Source: Sutcliffiella halmapala (lineage in GTDB: Bacteria; Bacillota; Bacilli; Bacillales; Bacillaceae_I). From it: a DNA stretch of 64,000 nucleotides. The DNA is taken from assembly GCF_002019665.1 (NCBI RefSeq), contig NZ_KV917375.1:2708702-2772701 (forward strand). The letters run 5' to 3'. Positions 34,908 to 44,023 of the stretch are shown here, piece by piece. The number at the start of each line of letters is the position of its first letter. Within the stretch, counting starts at the first letter, position 1. The translations under genes and the position numbers were made by a program. Below the pieces are notes generated by a model. That model was given only the letters and a program-made list of their open reading frames with translations, did not search any database and was not told the origin of the DNA.

Positions 34908-34972
34908 ATATCGTTCACCTTCTTCTATTTCATGAAAGTATTTAAAAACAGCCTCAACTTTTCTTACTTCCA

Positions 34973-35001
34973 CATCTTATGTCAAAGAAAGAAATTCTGT
35001 G
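34973..35001 (-). promoter_or_regulatory. Putative sigma-K promoter of spoVFAB
   Basis: The minus strand has CACA (34998-35001), 16 nt, then CATAAGATG (34973-34981). It matches mACm-16-CATANNNTA except for the final base and has the same layout as the cotE P2 candidate. Confidence 0.6.
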
Positions 35002-35089
35002 ATTGAATAGGCGTATAAAGGTAACATGACTTTTTTGGGTAGGGTAATACTTCCTTGTAATGGAAAAAGGAAGAGGACATTTTGAGTCG

Positions 35090-35215
35090 GTTCTCACCGT
35101 TCTTGATGAGATTCTCACGTAAATAGCGGGGGTGCTCACGCTTCCTCTCGACGTTCTCACATAAATAGCGGGGATTCTCACGTAAGTTGCGGACGTTCTC
35201 ACATAACTTCAATAC
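35090..35215. repeat. Six 21-bp tandem repeats upstream of spoVFA
   Basis: Units begin at 35090, 35111, 35132, 35153, 35174 and 35195, each exactly 21 bp, with the core (G/A)TTCTCACATAAATAGCGGGG and variants. Because 21 is a multiple of three, two minus-strand frames stay open and would encode seven-residue repeats (ENPRYLR or YVRIPAI types), but neither has a convincing start. The gap 34908-35280 otherwise holds only the spoVFA promoter and the ymxH terminator. Confidence 0.85.
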
Positions 35216-35250
35216 GTATTCATGCTCACCTCTTTATCCAATTTTCATAT

Positions 35251-35282
35251 AAAAAAACGACTCAGCCTTGGCCAAGTCGTTT
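35251..35282 (-). terminator. Terminator of ymxH
   Basis: An AAACGACT/AGTCGTTT stem, inner TTGGCCAA, and a run of T on the minus strand. It overlaps the ymxH stop. Confidence 0.8.
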
Positions 35283-35523
35283 ATTCTTCATCCGGAATAT
35301 CGATAATGATCATATCTGTTCCGATTTTTTTTATATGTTGCCATGGGACTCGAATATCGTTGCCTTCTTTTTTCAAACCAAACCACTTTAACGAAGGGAT
35401 AATTAAAGAACGTATCTCTCCAGTGTTTTCGTTTATCTCTAGGTCTGTATGCCCTAATATTCCTAACCTCTCCGCACGCTTCACATCGACAATCTCTTTG
35501 CCGCTCATCTCACTTAATCGCAT
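35281..35523 (-). CDS. ymxH: PRC-barrel protein of the YlmC/YmxH family
   Basis: An 80-residue PRC-barrel protein, MRLSEMSGKEIVDVKRAERLG at the start and VPWQHIKKIGTDMIIID near the end. In B. subtilis the paralogues YlmC and YmxH are sporulation-associated; the molecular role is unknown. The start at 35523 has GGAGG 8 nt upstream; the GTG at 35529 overlaps the site. It lies between mlpA and spoVFA as in B. subtilis. Confidence 0.9.
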   Translation of the reverse strand: MRLSEMSGKEIVDVKRAERLGILGHTDLEINENTGEIRSLIIPSLKWFGLKKEGNDIRVPWQHIKKIGTDMIIIDIPDEE

Positions 35524-35601
35524 CCACACCGCCTCCTTATACTTACTATATTAAGGAGTGTCCAAAAAAAAACCTGCTAGTTCTCCTAGCAGGCAAATTT
35601 A

Positions 35602-36846
35602 TTAATTATTCAGCGATTTTGGCAGCTCACCGTTTGGACTAATGAGTGCTACAGAAAAATCATCCGTGAAAATCTTTTTCGCTAAACTATTTACAGACTC
35701 TTCTGTAATACTGTTAATACGATCTAGGATATCATCAAGGGAGCGATGTCTTCCGAGTAGCAGCTCATTTTTGCCGTTTCTACTCATACGACTATTTGTA
35801 CTTTCTAAACTTAACATCAAACTTCCTTTAATTTGTTCTTTACTATTTACTAACTCTTTTTGGGTAATACCATCTTGCTTTAATTTCTCCAGGGTTTTTT
35901 GAATAGTATCAAATAAGAGATCTAATTGATGGCTTCCTGTTCCACCATAGATTGTGAGCATCCCATTATCCTGATATGTAGAGTGATAGGAATAAACCGA
36001 GTATGCTAATCCTCTTTCCTCACGAACATCTTGGAATAACCGACTACTCATACTACCACCTAAAACATTATTAAGGACGATTAAATTATAAATATCTTTA
36101 TCCCCAATTGGTAAGCCATCATAGCCTAAGCATAGATGAGCTTGTTCCGTTGTTTTTTTCTTGGCAATACTGCCTGTTTCAAAAGATGGCTTTACATATT
36201 CACGCTTTGAAAATCCAGTTTCATAACTTCCGAATAGCTCTTCAATTTCTTTTATGAATGAAGCTTCATCTATATTACCAGCAACCGATACTACGACATT
36301 GTCTGGTGTATACGTTTCTTTCATATAGTTGCGAAGAGTATCTCCATTAAAAGTGGATAATGTATCTTCTGTCCCTAAAATAGGGTATCCAAGTGGATGA
36401 TTTCCATAAGTTGCTCTACTTAAGACATCATGTACGATATCATCGGGAGCATCCTCATACATTTTAATTTCCTCATAAACAACATTTTTTTCTTTCTTCA
36501 GTTCATCTTCATCAAAGATGGAATGAAAGAACATATCTGCGAGTACTCCAAGAGCATAAGTCGAGTGTTCGTCCATTACTTTTGCATAATAGCAAGTATA
36601 TTCTTTAGAAGTAAAGGCGTTTACTTGACCTCCGATTGAATCGAAAGCTTCTGCAATCTCTCTCGCATTTTTCGTTTTTGTACCTTTAAAAAACATGTGC
36701 TCTAAAAAATGAGACACACCATTATTTTCATGATCTTCATTTCTTGATCCTGTTCCGATCCAAACTCCGATCGCTACAGAACGAACGTGTGGAATATTTT
36801 CTACAACGATTCTAACTCCATTTGAACATGTATGTTTAGTAAGCAA
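35602..36846 (-). CDS. mlpA: M16-family zinc metalloprotease MlpA (YmxG)
   Basis: MlpA is a processing-peptidase-like zinc protease which in B. subtilis affects extracellular protease expression. The 414 residues carry HxxEH (H46-F-L-E49-H50) in NNGVSHFLEHMFFKGT, the third ligand region NVVYEEIKMYEDAP, and the second-lobe motif REERGLAYSVYSYHS. It is the third M16-type protein of the window beside ymfF and ymfH. It follows ylxY with 30 bp between them and may share its transcript. Confidence 0.95.
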   Translation of the reverse strand: MLTKHTCSNGVRIVVENIPHVRSVAIGVWIGTGSRNEDHENNGVSHFLEHMFFKGTKTKNAREIAEAFDSIGGQVNAFTSKEYTCYYAKVMDEHSTYALGVLADMFFHSIFDEDELKKEKNVVYEEIKMYEDAPDDIVHDVLSRATYGNHPLGYPILGTEDTLSTFNGDTLRNYMKETYTPDNVVVSVAGNIDEASFIKEIEELFGSYETGFSKREYVKPSFETGSIAKKKTTEQAHLCLGYDGLPIGDKDIYNLIVLNNVLGGSMSSRLFQDVREERGLAYSVYSYHSTYQDNGMLTIYGGTGSHQLDLLFDTIQKTLEKLKQDGITQKELVNSKEQIKGSLMLSLESTNSRMSRNGKNELLLGRHRSLDDILDRINSITEESVNSLAKKIFTDDFSVALISPNGELPKSLNN

Positions 36847-36876
36847 CGATAATCCTCCTATTCATGTTTGCCAATT

Positions 36877-37842
36877 CTAGTGATGGTTAACGATTCTCTC
36901 TTCACTTAATAAAGAGGAAACGGTTCCTAGTTCTAGCCCTTTGTCTTTTATAGAGGTGATAAGTGAGTCTAATGATTGAGCTGTAGAAAGCGTTGGATGC
37001 ATTAGCACCATTGCTCCTGGATGAATTTTCTCCATGACCCTATTAATTAACACTGCTGGTTCAGGCTTTTGCCAATCGATGGTATCCACGCTCCACATAA
37101 TGGTTCCTAGCTGTAATTCGTGTGCGATTTCGACTACTTCATCGCGGTAGCTTCCACTAGGTGGAGCAAACCAAGTGACATTATTTCCTGTAATCGCTTC
37201 TATTACTTCATTTGTCTTTACTAATTGCTCGCGAACCGCACCAGAACCAAGCGTTTTCATATTGGGATGTGTATAGGAATGATTCCCAACTTCATGACCA
37301 GCTTCTACAATCATCTTTGCTATGGAAGGATTCTCTTTTACCCAACGTCCTTCTAAGAAAAAAGTAGCTTGTACTCCATGCTTCTTCAAAGTTTCCAACA
37401 TACCCGGGATATGTTCATTGCCCCATGCTACATTGATCAAAAAAGCAGCCATTTGTTTATCTGGATGCCCACGATAAACTGGGGATGGCGGTAAATCTTC
37501 TAAATGTACGTTAGGTGGTGTTTGTTCCAAGATAAGCTTTTTCTCATCAAAAACACCGTTTTTCTTCATATTCTCATATGATTTTTGGATGTCTACCTTT
37601 AATCCATTTAAACCCGGCTGTGCTTTCCATACCTTATCGATTATTGCATCCTGTGGAGCAACCTCATAATCTGCAGCTTTTTCACTAATTTCAGCATACA
37701 GCTCACTTTTTTGCTTTGACGTCTCCATAATATTTATCGATAAGACCGTGTTTAGATCTTCGGGATTCGGGTGACTTACCGTTTTATATGTAAAAAAAGC
37801 TACTATAATAAAAGCAATAAATTGGAACGTCCTTCTTTTCAT
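36877..37842 (-). CDS. ylxY: Polysaccharide deacetylase-like sporulation protein YlxY
   Basis: A 321-residue protein with an N-terminal signal/anchor helix (about 5-20) and a NodB-type deacetylase domain (about 120-315; GVQATFFLEGRWVKE, VGNHSYTHPN, WFAPPSGSYRDEV, GAMVLMHPT). The first NodB motif, usually TFDDG, reads NVAWGNE, so the two Asp residues that bind metal and act as base are missing; the HSxxH pair remains. YlxY proteins share this trait, so it may bind rather than deacetylate peptidoglycan. It lies between pnp and mlpA as in B. subtilis. Confidence 0.93.
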   Translation of the reverse strand: MKRRTFQFIAFIIVAFFTYKTVSHPNPEDLNTVLSINIMETSKQKSELYAEISEKAADYEVAPQDAIIDKVWKAQPGLNGLKVDIQKSYENMKKNGVFDEKKLILEQTPPNVHLEDLPPSPVYRGHPDKQMAAFLINVAWGNEHIPGMLETLKKHGVQATFFLEGRWVKENPSIAKMIVEAGHEVGNHSYTHPNMKTLGSGAVREQLVKTNEVIEAITGNNVTWFAPPSGSYRDEVVEIAHELQLGTIMWSVDTIDWQKPEPAVLINRVMEKIHPGAMVLMHPTLSTAQSLDSLITSIKDKGLELGTVSSLLSEERIVNHH

Positions 37843-37961
37843 ATTATCCTTCCCCCTTTCTACTAAAATTTATGTAGAAGGAGGACAAGGTAGAACAGAA
37901 AGAGGCACGGAAATGCTAAGCCAATATAGCTAGGCAAGAACCAAAATTGTAAAAGTTTTTA

Positions 37962-37988
37962 CAAAAAAAGCCCGGTGATTACCAGGCT
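37962..37988 (-). terminator. Terminator of pnp
   Basis: An AGCCTGGT/ACCGGGCT stem (one G-T pair) with an AATC loop, then seven T on the minus strand, beginning 7 bp after the pnp stop. Confidence 0.9.
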
Positions 37989-37994
37989 CTAATG

Positions 37995-40112
37995 TTAAGA
38001 CAATTGTTCATTCTTTTCTTTTTGTTCTTTTAGAAGGACTTTTCTAGAAAGATTAACTCTTCCTTGTTTGTCGATCTCCATTACTTTTACTAATACTTCT
38101 TCACCAAGTTTAACAATATCTTCTACTTGCTTCACTCGTTCTTCTGCAAGTTCAGAAATATGAACAAGACCATCTTTTCCGCTGAACAATTCAACGAAGG
38201 CACCAAATTTCTCAATACGTTTAACTTTACCTAAGTAGATTTCGCCTACTTGAACTTCACGTACGATATCTTCAATGATTTTTTTCGCTTTTTCGTTCAT
38301 TTCCATATTGATGCTCGAGATAAAGACTGTACCATCTTGTTCGATATCAATCTTAACGCCAGTCTCTTCAATAATCTTGTTAATTTGCTTTCCACTTGGC
38401 CCGATTACATCACGAATCTTATCAGGGTTAATTGCCATCATTAAGATTTTCGGAGCGTATTGAGATAGCTCTGTACGAGATTCATTAAGAGTAGCAAGCA
38501 TGGATTCTAGAATATGAATACGACCGACTTTCGCCTGTTGTAATGCCTCTTCTAAAATATCACGAGAAAGTCCATCAATTTTGATATCCATTTGAAGTGC
38601 CGTTACACCTTTAGCTGTACCTGCAACTTTAAAGTCCATATCTCCAAGATGATCTTCCATACCTTGAATATCCGATAGCACTGTATAGTGCTCGCCTTTT
38701 TTGATTAAGCCCATTGCAATACCTGCTACTGGTGCCTTAATTGGTACACCTGCATCCATCATCGCTAACGTACTTGCACAAATACTTGCTTGAGAAGTAG
38801 AACCATTAGATTCTAATACTTCAGAAACTAAACGAACAGTATAAGGGAAATCCTTTTCAGATGGAATTACTGGTTCAAGAGCACGCTCACCTAAAGCACC
38901 GTGACCTATTTCACGACGACCAGGTCCTCTCATTGGTCCAGTTTCTCCTACGCTAAATAACGGGAAGTTGTAGTGATGCATAAAGCGCTTCTCTTCTTCT
39001 ACCCCAAGTCCATCCAGAATTTGCACATCACCTAAAGCTCCTAATGTACAGATACTTAATGCTTGAGTTTGTCCGCGAGTGAAAAGGCCAGAACCATGAG
39101 TACGAGGAAGTAAACCAACCTCAGAGGATAATGGACGGATTTCGTCACTCTTACGACCATCAGGACGTACTTTATCTTCTGTAATAAGTCTTCTTACTTC
39201 TTCTTTCACAAGCATGCTAAGGATTTCATTAACTTGCTTTAACGTATCATCCTCTACCTCTTGCTCTTCATATTTGGCAACAACTGCTGCTTTTACTTCT
39301 TTTATAGCAGCTTCACGTGCATGCTTTTCAAATACTTGTACAGCAGTGGTCATATCGTTTTCTGCAAGGGCACGAATTTCATTTTCTAAATTCTTGTCTA
39401 CTTCATAAAGCTTTATTTCTGTCTTTTCTTTTCCAACAGCTTGTACAATTTCTTCTTGGAATGCGATTAATCGCTTTATTTCTTCATGTCCGAACATGAT
39501 TGCTTCTAACATAACTTCTTCTGTTACTTCATCCGCTCCAGCTTCCACCATGTTAATTGCATCTTTCGTACCAGCCACAACTAAATTAATATCACTTTTT
39601 TCTAGTTGATCAACATTTGGATTAATGACAAACTCGTTATCAATTCTTCCAACAGTTACGCCAGCGATTGGTCCTTCAAAAGGAATATCTGATACTGAAA
39701 GTGCTAAGGATGATCCAAACATTGCTGCCATTTCAGAAGAACAATTTTGGTCCACACTCATTACAATGCTGATTACTTGAACTTCATTTCTAAACCCATC
39801 AGCAAATAACGGACGAATCGGACGGTCAATTAATCTGCTTGCTAAAATAGCTTTTTCACTTGGGCGGCCTTCACGTTTAATAAAACCACCTGGAATTTTC
39901 CCAACTGCGTATAATCTTTCTTCATAGTTCACAGTTAATGGGAAAAAGTCCAACTTTTTAGGTTCTTTTGATGCAGTTGCAGTACTTAATACTGCTGTGT
40001 CGCCATAACGAACCATTACAGCTCCGTTTGCTTGTTTCGCTAATTGGCCAATTTCTACCGAAAGACTTCTACCAGCCCAATCGATAGTAAAGACTTGTTT
40101 GTCTTGTCCCAT
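37995..40112 (-). CDS. pnp: Polyribonucleotide nucleotidyltransferase (PNPase)
   Basis: PNPase degrades RNA from the 3' end using phosphate. The 705 residues equal the B. subtilis length and show two RNase PH-like domains ([42 protein letters not shown]), a KH domain ([16 protein letters not shown]) and an S1 domain ([27 protein letters not shown]). It lies downstream of rpsO, but the rpsO terminator and a gap of about 415 bp make it a separate unit. Confidence 0.97.
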   Translation of the reverse strand: MGQDKQVFTIDWAGRSLSVEIGQLAKQANGAVMVRYGDTAVLSTATASKEPKKLDFFPLTVNYEERLYAVGKIPGGFIKREGRPSEKAILASRLIDRPIRPLFADGFRNEVQVISIVMSVDQNCSSEMAAMFGSSLALSVSDIPFEGPIAGVTVGRIDNEFVINPNVDQLEKSDINLVVAGTKDAINMVEAGADEVTEEVMLEAIMFGHEEIKRLIAFQEEIVQAVGKEKTEIKLYEVDKNLENEIRALAENDMTTAVQVFEKHAREAAIKEVKAAVVAKYEEQEVEDDTLKQVNEILSMLVKEEVRRLITEDKVRPDGRKSDEIRPLSSEVGLLPRTHGSGLFTRGQTQALSICTLGALGDVQILDGLGVEEEKRFMHHYNFPLFSVGETGPMRGPGRREIGHGALGERALEPVIPSEKDFPYTVRLVSEVLESNGSTSQASICASTLAMMDAGVPIKAPVAGIAMGLIKKGEHYTVLSDIQGMEDHLGDMDFKVAGTAKGVTALQMDIKIDGLSRDILEEALQQAKVGRIHILESMLATLNESRTELSQYAPKILMMAINPDKIRDVIGPSGKQINKIIEETGVKIDIEQDGTVFISSINMEMNEKAKKIIEDIVREVQVGEIYLGKVKRIEKFGAFVELFSGKDGLVHISELAEERVKQVEDIVKLGEEVLVKVMEIDKQGRVNLSRKVLLKEQKEKNEQLS

Positions 40113-40490
40113 GAATTCGTTTAACCCCTCTCTAGCATTTCATATGTATAGGCTTATCTTATTATAGCTACTTCCATTACATCTTAAATCAACATCTTTA
40201 CTGAAAGAAAGAAGCCTCGATGTATTTAATTCTTCATATTATGTAAGAAGGTGAAAAGTAACGTTGGAGAAAAAAGCCTATTATTAAAATAAAAATAATG
40301 TATTTAGTATTATGTATAGTATGAACGAAATAACTACAACATATCAATAGAATTCAGTGGTGTATAGGTAAAAAGTTGCCTTTTTTATAGATATGTCCCT
40401 TTTAGTGAGTAACTCCACACTATTTGTAAGTAACAGAAGCTATGGAATATTAAAGGTACAACCTTAAGATATACTTTCTAAAAATACTAA
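40113..40490. other. Gene-free leader region of pnp
   Basis: No gene is supportable here. The minus strand is A/T-rich with a perfect TATAAT at 40161-40166 (best -35 is only TTTAAG, 16 nt away) about 50 nt before pnp, further TATACT/TACTAT-like sites near 40310-40330, and a small AAAAAG-GCAA-CTTTTT hairpin near 40373-40388. Long regulated leaders are known for pnp in other bacteria. Confidence 0.4.
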
Positions 40491-40516
40491 TAAAAAAGCG
40501 GGAATTCTCCCGCTTT
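40491..40516 (-). terminator. Terminator of rpsO
   Basis: A perfect AAAGCGGG/CCCGCTTT stem with a 6-nt loop, then TTTATT on the minus strand, 12 bp after rpsO. Confidence 0.9.
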
Positions 40517-40527
40517 CTCATAAAACA

Positions 40528-40881
<354 letters not shown>

Positions 40882-41871
40882 TTAATAGCATACATCTTTT
40901 TTCGTTAAAAAGCAAGTATTGGGTGTGTTTTTTTGAAAATAATCAATTGCTGTTTCTTTATCTTTTTGGATTTGTGCAATAAGTGTTTCAATTCCAGAAA
41001 ATTTTTGTTCTTCTCTGATGCTTTGATGCCATTCTACTATCACTTTTTCTCCATAAATAGAGTCATGAAAGTCAAAGAGATGAACCTCAACTGTAGGTAA
41101 ACTGTTTTCTTTTCTTTCCTTAAAGGTCGGTTTATAACCTATATTACAAACCCCATAATACCATTTATCTTGAACAAACATTCGTACAGCATATACACCA
41201 GTTCTAGGAATAACATAATCATCCGATAACTCTATGTTAGCAGTAGGAAAACCAATTGTACGACCACGTTTATCCCCATGCCCAACTGTCCCACGTATTA
41301 CATAATAACGACCTAGGGTTTGAGGAAGATCCGCTACACGTCCCGCTTGTAACTCATCTCGAATAAAAGTAGAACTTACTTTATGATTATTGGATGTGAA
41401 TTTCTCAATAACAGTTTGATCAAATTGCTCTCTTGAATGAAAAGGCAGTGTTTCCATAGTTCCCTTGCCTAAACGACCGTAAGAGTAATCAAAACCTGCT
41501 ACAACATGCTTTATATTCAGCCCAATAATGTACTGATCCACAAAATCTTGTGGAACAAGACTAGCAAAATCAAAATCAAATTTCACGACGTATAAAATAT
41601 CAACCCCTAATGAAGTTAACAACTTAATCTTTTCTGTAAGAGGGGTGATATAACGCACATGCTGAACACTGCGTCTTAACACAACAGAAGGATGAGGATC
41701 TAACGTCATAACTGCACTGTTCAAATTCAATTCTTCTGCTTTTTCTATAGCAGCAGTAATTACCTTTTGATGTCCTAAGTGGATACCATCGAAAAATCCA
41801 AGTGCTACAACAGAAGGATCACAATCATGTTGGACTTTTGTATGAGGATGTTCTAAATATACTACTTTCAT
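40882..41871 (-). CDS. ribF: Bifunctional riboflavin kinase/FAD synthetase
   Basis: RibF (RibC in B. subtilis) phosphorylates riboflavin to FMN and adenylylates it to FAD. The 329-residue protein has the N-terminal FAD-synthetase nucleotidyltransferase domain (about 15-165; VALGFFDGIHLGHQKV, VVAGFDYSYGRLGKG) and the C-terminal riboflavin kinase domain (about 185-305; GTVGHGDKRGRTIGFPTANIE). The start at 41871 has AGGTGA upstream. It stands between truB and rpsO, its usual position. Confidence 0.96.
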   Translation of the reverse strand: MKVVYLEHPHTKVQHDCDPSVVALGFFDGIHLGHQKVITAAIEKAEELNLNSAVMTLDPHPSVVLRRSVQHVRYITPLTEKIKLLTSLGVDILYVVKFDFDFASLVPQDFVDQYIIGLNIKHVVAGFDYSYGRLGKGTMETLPFHSREQFDQTVIEKFTSNNHKVSSTFIRDELQAGRVADLPQTLGRYYVIRGTVGHGDKRGRTIGFPTANIELSDDYVIPRTGVYAVRMFVQDKWYYGVCNIGYKPTFKERKENSLPTVEVHLFDFHDSIYGEKVIVEWHQSIREEQKFSGIETLIAQIQKDKETAIDYFQKNTPNTCFLTKKDVCY

Positions 41872-41928
41872 ATTAATCACCTAAATCTATATGTTCATAC
41901 TGTATGTATGCCAAATTCTTTTAATCAT

Positions 41929-42849
41929 CTACAATAGATTGTCAGTCCCGTGGAAAACTTTCTTCGGTTTCATTAAACCAGGTTTGGTAGGATGTTTCAT
42001 GTAAATAGCTAAACATTCGTTATCATGAAAAATACTGAAGTATTCTAGATCTTCTTCCATTTCTTCTGGATAAGGTAACACCGCTCCATTACGGACTTTC
42101 TCTGCTACTGTATCACTTATCTCAAGCTTAGGCAACGAAATTAGTGCTTTTTCCATTGGAATTAGTACTTCACTGATTTTTTCCTCTGCCACTAGTTCTT
42201 CTAGCCCCTCAAGTGTAATAGCATGCTCAATAGAAAAACTACCTGATGCGACTCTTGTTAACAAGCTCATATGCGCCGGATACCCGAGCATCTCACCAAT
42301 TTGAACCGCTAATGTTCTTACATATGTTCCTTTACTGCATGTAACCTCAAAAGAGAATCGAACCTGATCATGTTCCTGTATGATGTCACTTACTAAGAAA
42401 ATATCATGTATCGTTACAGTTCTGGAAGGTCGCTCAATTACTTTCCCTTCCCTAGCGTATTCATACAGTTTTTTTCCGTTGATTTTTACAGCAGAGAACA
42501 TGGGTGGAGTCTGTTCTATTTTGCCCTTTAAACTTTCGAGTAGTTCCTGAATTTCTTTGGTTGAAATAGAGGTAGAAACCTTTTTTTCTTCTACTATTTC
42601 GCCAGTTTGATCTTCTGTTGTCGTTGAGAAACCAATTGTTACTTCGGCTATGTATGTCTTTTTTTCTGCGGTTAAGAATTCTACAAGTTTTGTTGCTTTA
42701 CCAATACACAGTGGTAAAACTCCTGTTACTTCTGGATCAAGCGTTCCTGTATGTCCAACCTTTTTCGTTTTTAATATTTTTCTGACTTTAAATACACAAT
42801 CGTGGGAAGTTAATCCCTTTGGTTTGTTTAATACTAGAATGCCATCCAA
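41929..42849 (-). CDS. truB: tRNA pseudouridine(55) synthase TruB
   Basis: TruB makes pseudouridine 55 in the T loop of tRNAs. The protein starts MDGILVLNKPKGLTSHDC and has the catalytic D38 in GHTGTLDPEVTGVLP; further motifs are PPMFSAVKINGKKLYEYAR and CSKGTYVRTLAVQIGE, with a C-terminal PUA-like region. I place the start at the TTG at 42849: AGAGGTG lies 6 nt upstream, whereas the GTG at 42858 lies on it. It normally follows rbfA closely, but here a terminator and repeat copy C separate them, so an extra promoter is likely. Confidence 0.94.
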   Translation of the reverse strand: MDGILVLNKPKGLTSHDCVFKVRKILKTKKVGHTGTLDPEVTGVLPLCIGKATKLVEFLTAEKKTYIAEVTIGFSTTTEDQTGEIVEEKKVSTSISTKEIQELLESLKGKIEQTPPMFSAVKINGKKLYEYAREGKVIERPSRTVTIHDIFLVSDIIQEHDQVRFSFEVTCSKGTYVRTLAVQIGEMLGYPAHMSLLTRVASGSFSIEHAITLEGLEELVAEEKISEVLIPMEKALISLPKLEISDTVAEKVRNGAVLPYPEEMEEDLEYFSIFHDNECLAIYMKHPTKPGLMKPKKVFHGTDNLL

Positions 42850-42969
42850 AGGAAGCACCTCTTTCTTTTATTACTTTTTTTGGAGACGGGTTAATAAGCT
42901 AAGGTTATATTTCTCATTTATAGATGTCAGTTTTCGGAACTGAACGAGCCTTTTTCACTTTTCTAATAG

Positions 42970-43140
42970 GCTAACCTGAAAATGAAGGGACCACATTAAA
43001 CACCCTGTTGATCTCCGTGCCAGGTGTTCGCTTTCCGCGGGCGGGCCGGGAGCCTCCTCGGCCTAACGGCCTGCGGGGTCTCCCTTGTCCCTTCCTCCCG
43101 CAGGAGTCTCACACCTTGCACTCCGATCAACAGGGGGGAC
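42970..43140. repeat. Dispersed GC-rich structured element, copy C (between rbfA and truB)
   Basis: It starts GCTAACCTGAAAAT, then the outer arm CCCTGTTGATC (43003-43013) pairs perfectly with GATCAACAGGG (43125-43135); copy A has different bases at this stem that also pair. The central part repeats TTCGCTTTCCGCGGGCGG, GGGAGCCTCCTCGGCC with the tip TAAC, GGCCTGCGGGGT, and CCCGCAGGAGTCTCACACC. It is the most intact copy together with copy A. Confidence 0.75.
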
Positions 43141-43215
43141 AGGTTAAACATGGTGCTTAACGAATCTGAGTCACTTGTTTTTTTCCGACATAGAGAAAAT
43201 TTGGTTTGTATGGAT

Positions 43216-43309
43216 GCCTACCCTGAAATTAAGGCGTCACCTTTAAATGTCCTGTTGTTTCCGGGAGTTTCACGCCTAGCAGTACTATCTACAAGGGAGA
43301 CGGGTTAAG
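43216..43309. repeat. Internally deleted tandem copy of the GC-rich element
   Basis: Starting 246 bp after copy C, GCCTACCCTGAAAT is followed by GTCCTGTTGTTTCCG, then directly by GGAGTTTCACGCC and TACTATCTACAAGGGAGACGG. Both ends of the element are recognisable but the central hairpin is gone. No gene is supportable in 42850-43371. Confidence 0.6.
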
Positions 43310-43334
43310 CATTGTGTTTTGCTGAGATTTCTTA

Positions 43335-43366
43335 TAAAAAAGGATAGACACAATTTGCCTATCCTT
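43335..43366 (-). terminator. Terminator of rbfA
   Basis: An AAGGATAG/CTATCCTT stem with an 11-nt loop, then TTTTATAAG on the minus strand, 6 bp after the rbfA stop. It breaks the usual rbfA-truB operon. Confidence 0.8.
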
Positions 43367-43371
43367 CTTTT

Positions 43372-43731
43372 TTACTCTTCATCTTCAGAGTCTTTTTTAT
43401 TAAGTTCATGAATTAGGTTTTCGATTCGATTACCGTATTCAATGGATTCATCGAATTCAAAGAAAAGTTCAGGTGTTTTTCTTAAACGAATTCTACGTCC
43501 GATTTCGCTTCGAATAAATCCTTTTGCTTTCGCCAGGCCAATTAGAGTATCTTGTCTTTGGTCATCATTCCCTAGAACGGAAATGAAAATTTTGGCCTGT
43601 TGAAGGTCTCCTGTAACTTGTACGTCAGTAACCGTAACAAAGCCTACACGAGGGTCCTTAATCTTGCGACCAATAATATCAGAAAGCTCTTTTTTCATCT
43701 GCTCTCCAACACGATTTGATCTGAGTGTCAT
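43372..43731 (-). CDS. rbfA: 30S ribosome-binding factor RbfA
   Basis: RbfA binds the immature 30S subunit and helps 16S 5'-end maturation, especially in the cold. The 119 residues start [20 protein letters not shown] and include the KH-type core [18 protein letters not shown] and [11 protein letters not shown]. The start at 43731 has AAGGGGTG 7 nt upstream; the earlier ATG at 43758 lies inside ylxP. It is 14 bp after ylxP. Confidence 0.96.
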   Translation of the reverse strand: MTLRSNRVGEQMKKELSDIIGRKIKDPRVGFVTVTDVQVTGDLQQAKIFISVLGNDDQRQDTLIGLAKAKGFIRSEIGRRIRLRKTPELFFEFDESIEYGNRIENLIHELNKKDSEDEE

Positions 43732-43744
43732 ATCTTTCACCCCT

Positions 43745-44023
43745 TTAGAGCCAATCAAGCGAAGTTTCAGCTCTTTCTATTTCCGGAAAGGAATCTATAT
43801 ACTCGAGCACTTTTTGCAACTCTTTTTCTGTTATTACTTTCGACGAAGAAACGGATACAATCCCAAGCTTCGTTCGTTGCCATACGTCCTGATGGTCAAT
43901 CTCTGCTACAGAGACATTAAAACGCTGTTTAAGCCTTGTCATAATTCGCTGTAACACCGCTCTTTTGTCCTTCAAAGATTGAGCATCATAGATCATACAG
44001 TCACATTCTAAATACCCGATCAT
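43745..44023 (-). CDS. ylxP: DUF503 protein YlxP
   Basis: A 92-residue conserved protein, [27 protein letters not shown] at the start, ferredoxin-like fold by family, of unknown function but always in the nusA-infB-rbfA cluster, which suggests a role in translation or ribosome assembly. It overlaps the infB end by 4 bp and precedes rbfA. Confidence 0.93.
   Translation of the reverse strand: MIGYLECDCMIYDAQSLKDKRAVLQRIMTRLKQRFNVSVAEIDHQDVWQRTKLGIVSVSSSKVITEKELQKVLEYIDSFPEIERAETSLDWL

Noticed and set aside
34954-35212. Two overlapping minus-strand frames with heptapeptide repeats
   Set aside because: They are by-products of the 21-bp tandem array. Two frames are open at once, starts are GTG/TTG within the repeats, and one frame runs into the spoVFA leader.
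35090-35215. Possible CRISPR array
   Set aside because: The 21-bp units are contiguous with no unique spacers, vary from unit to unit, and no cas genes are present.
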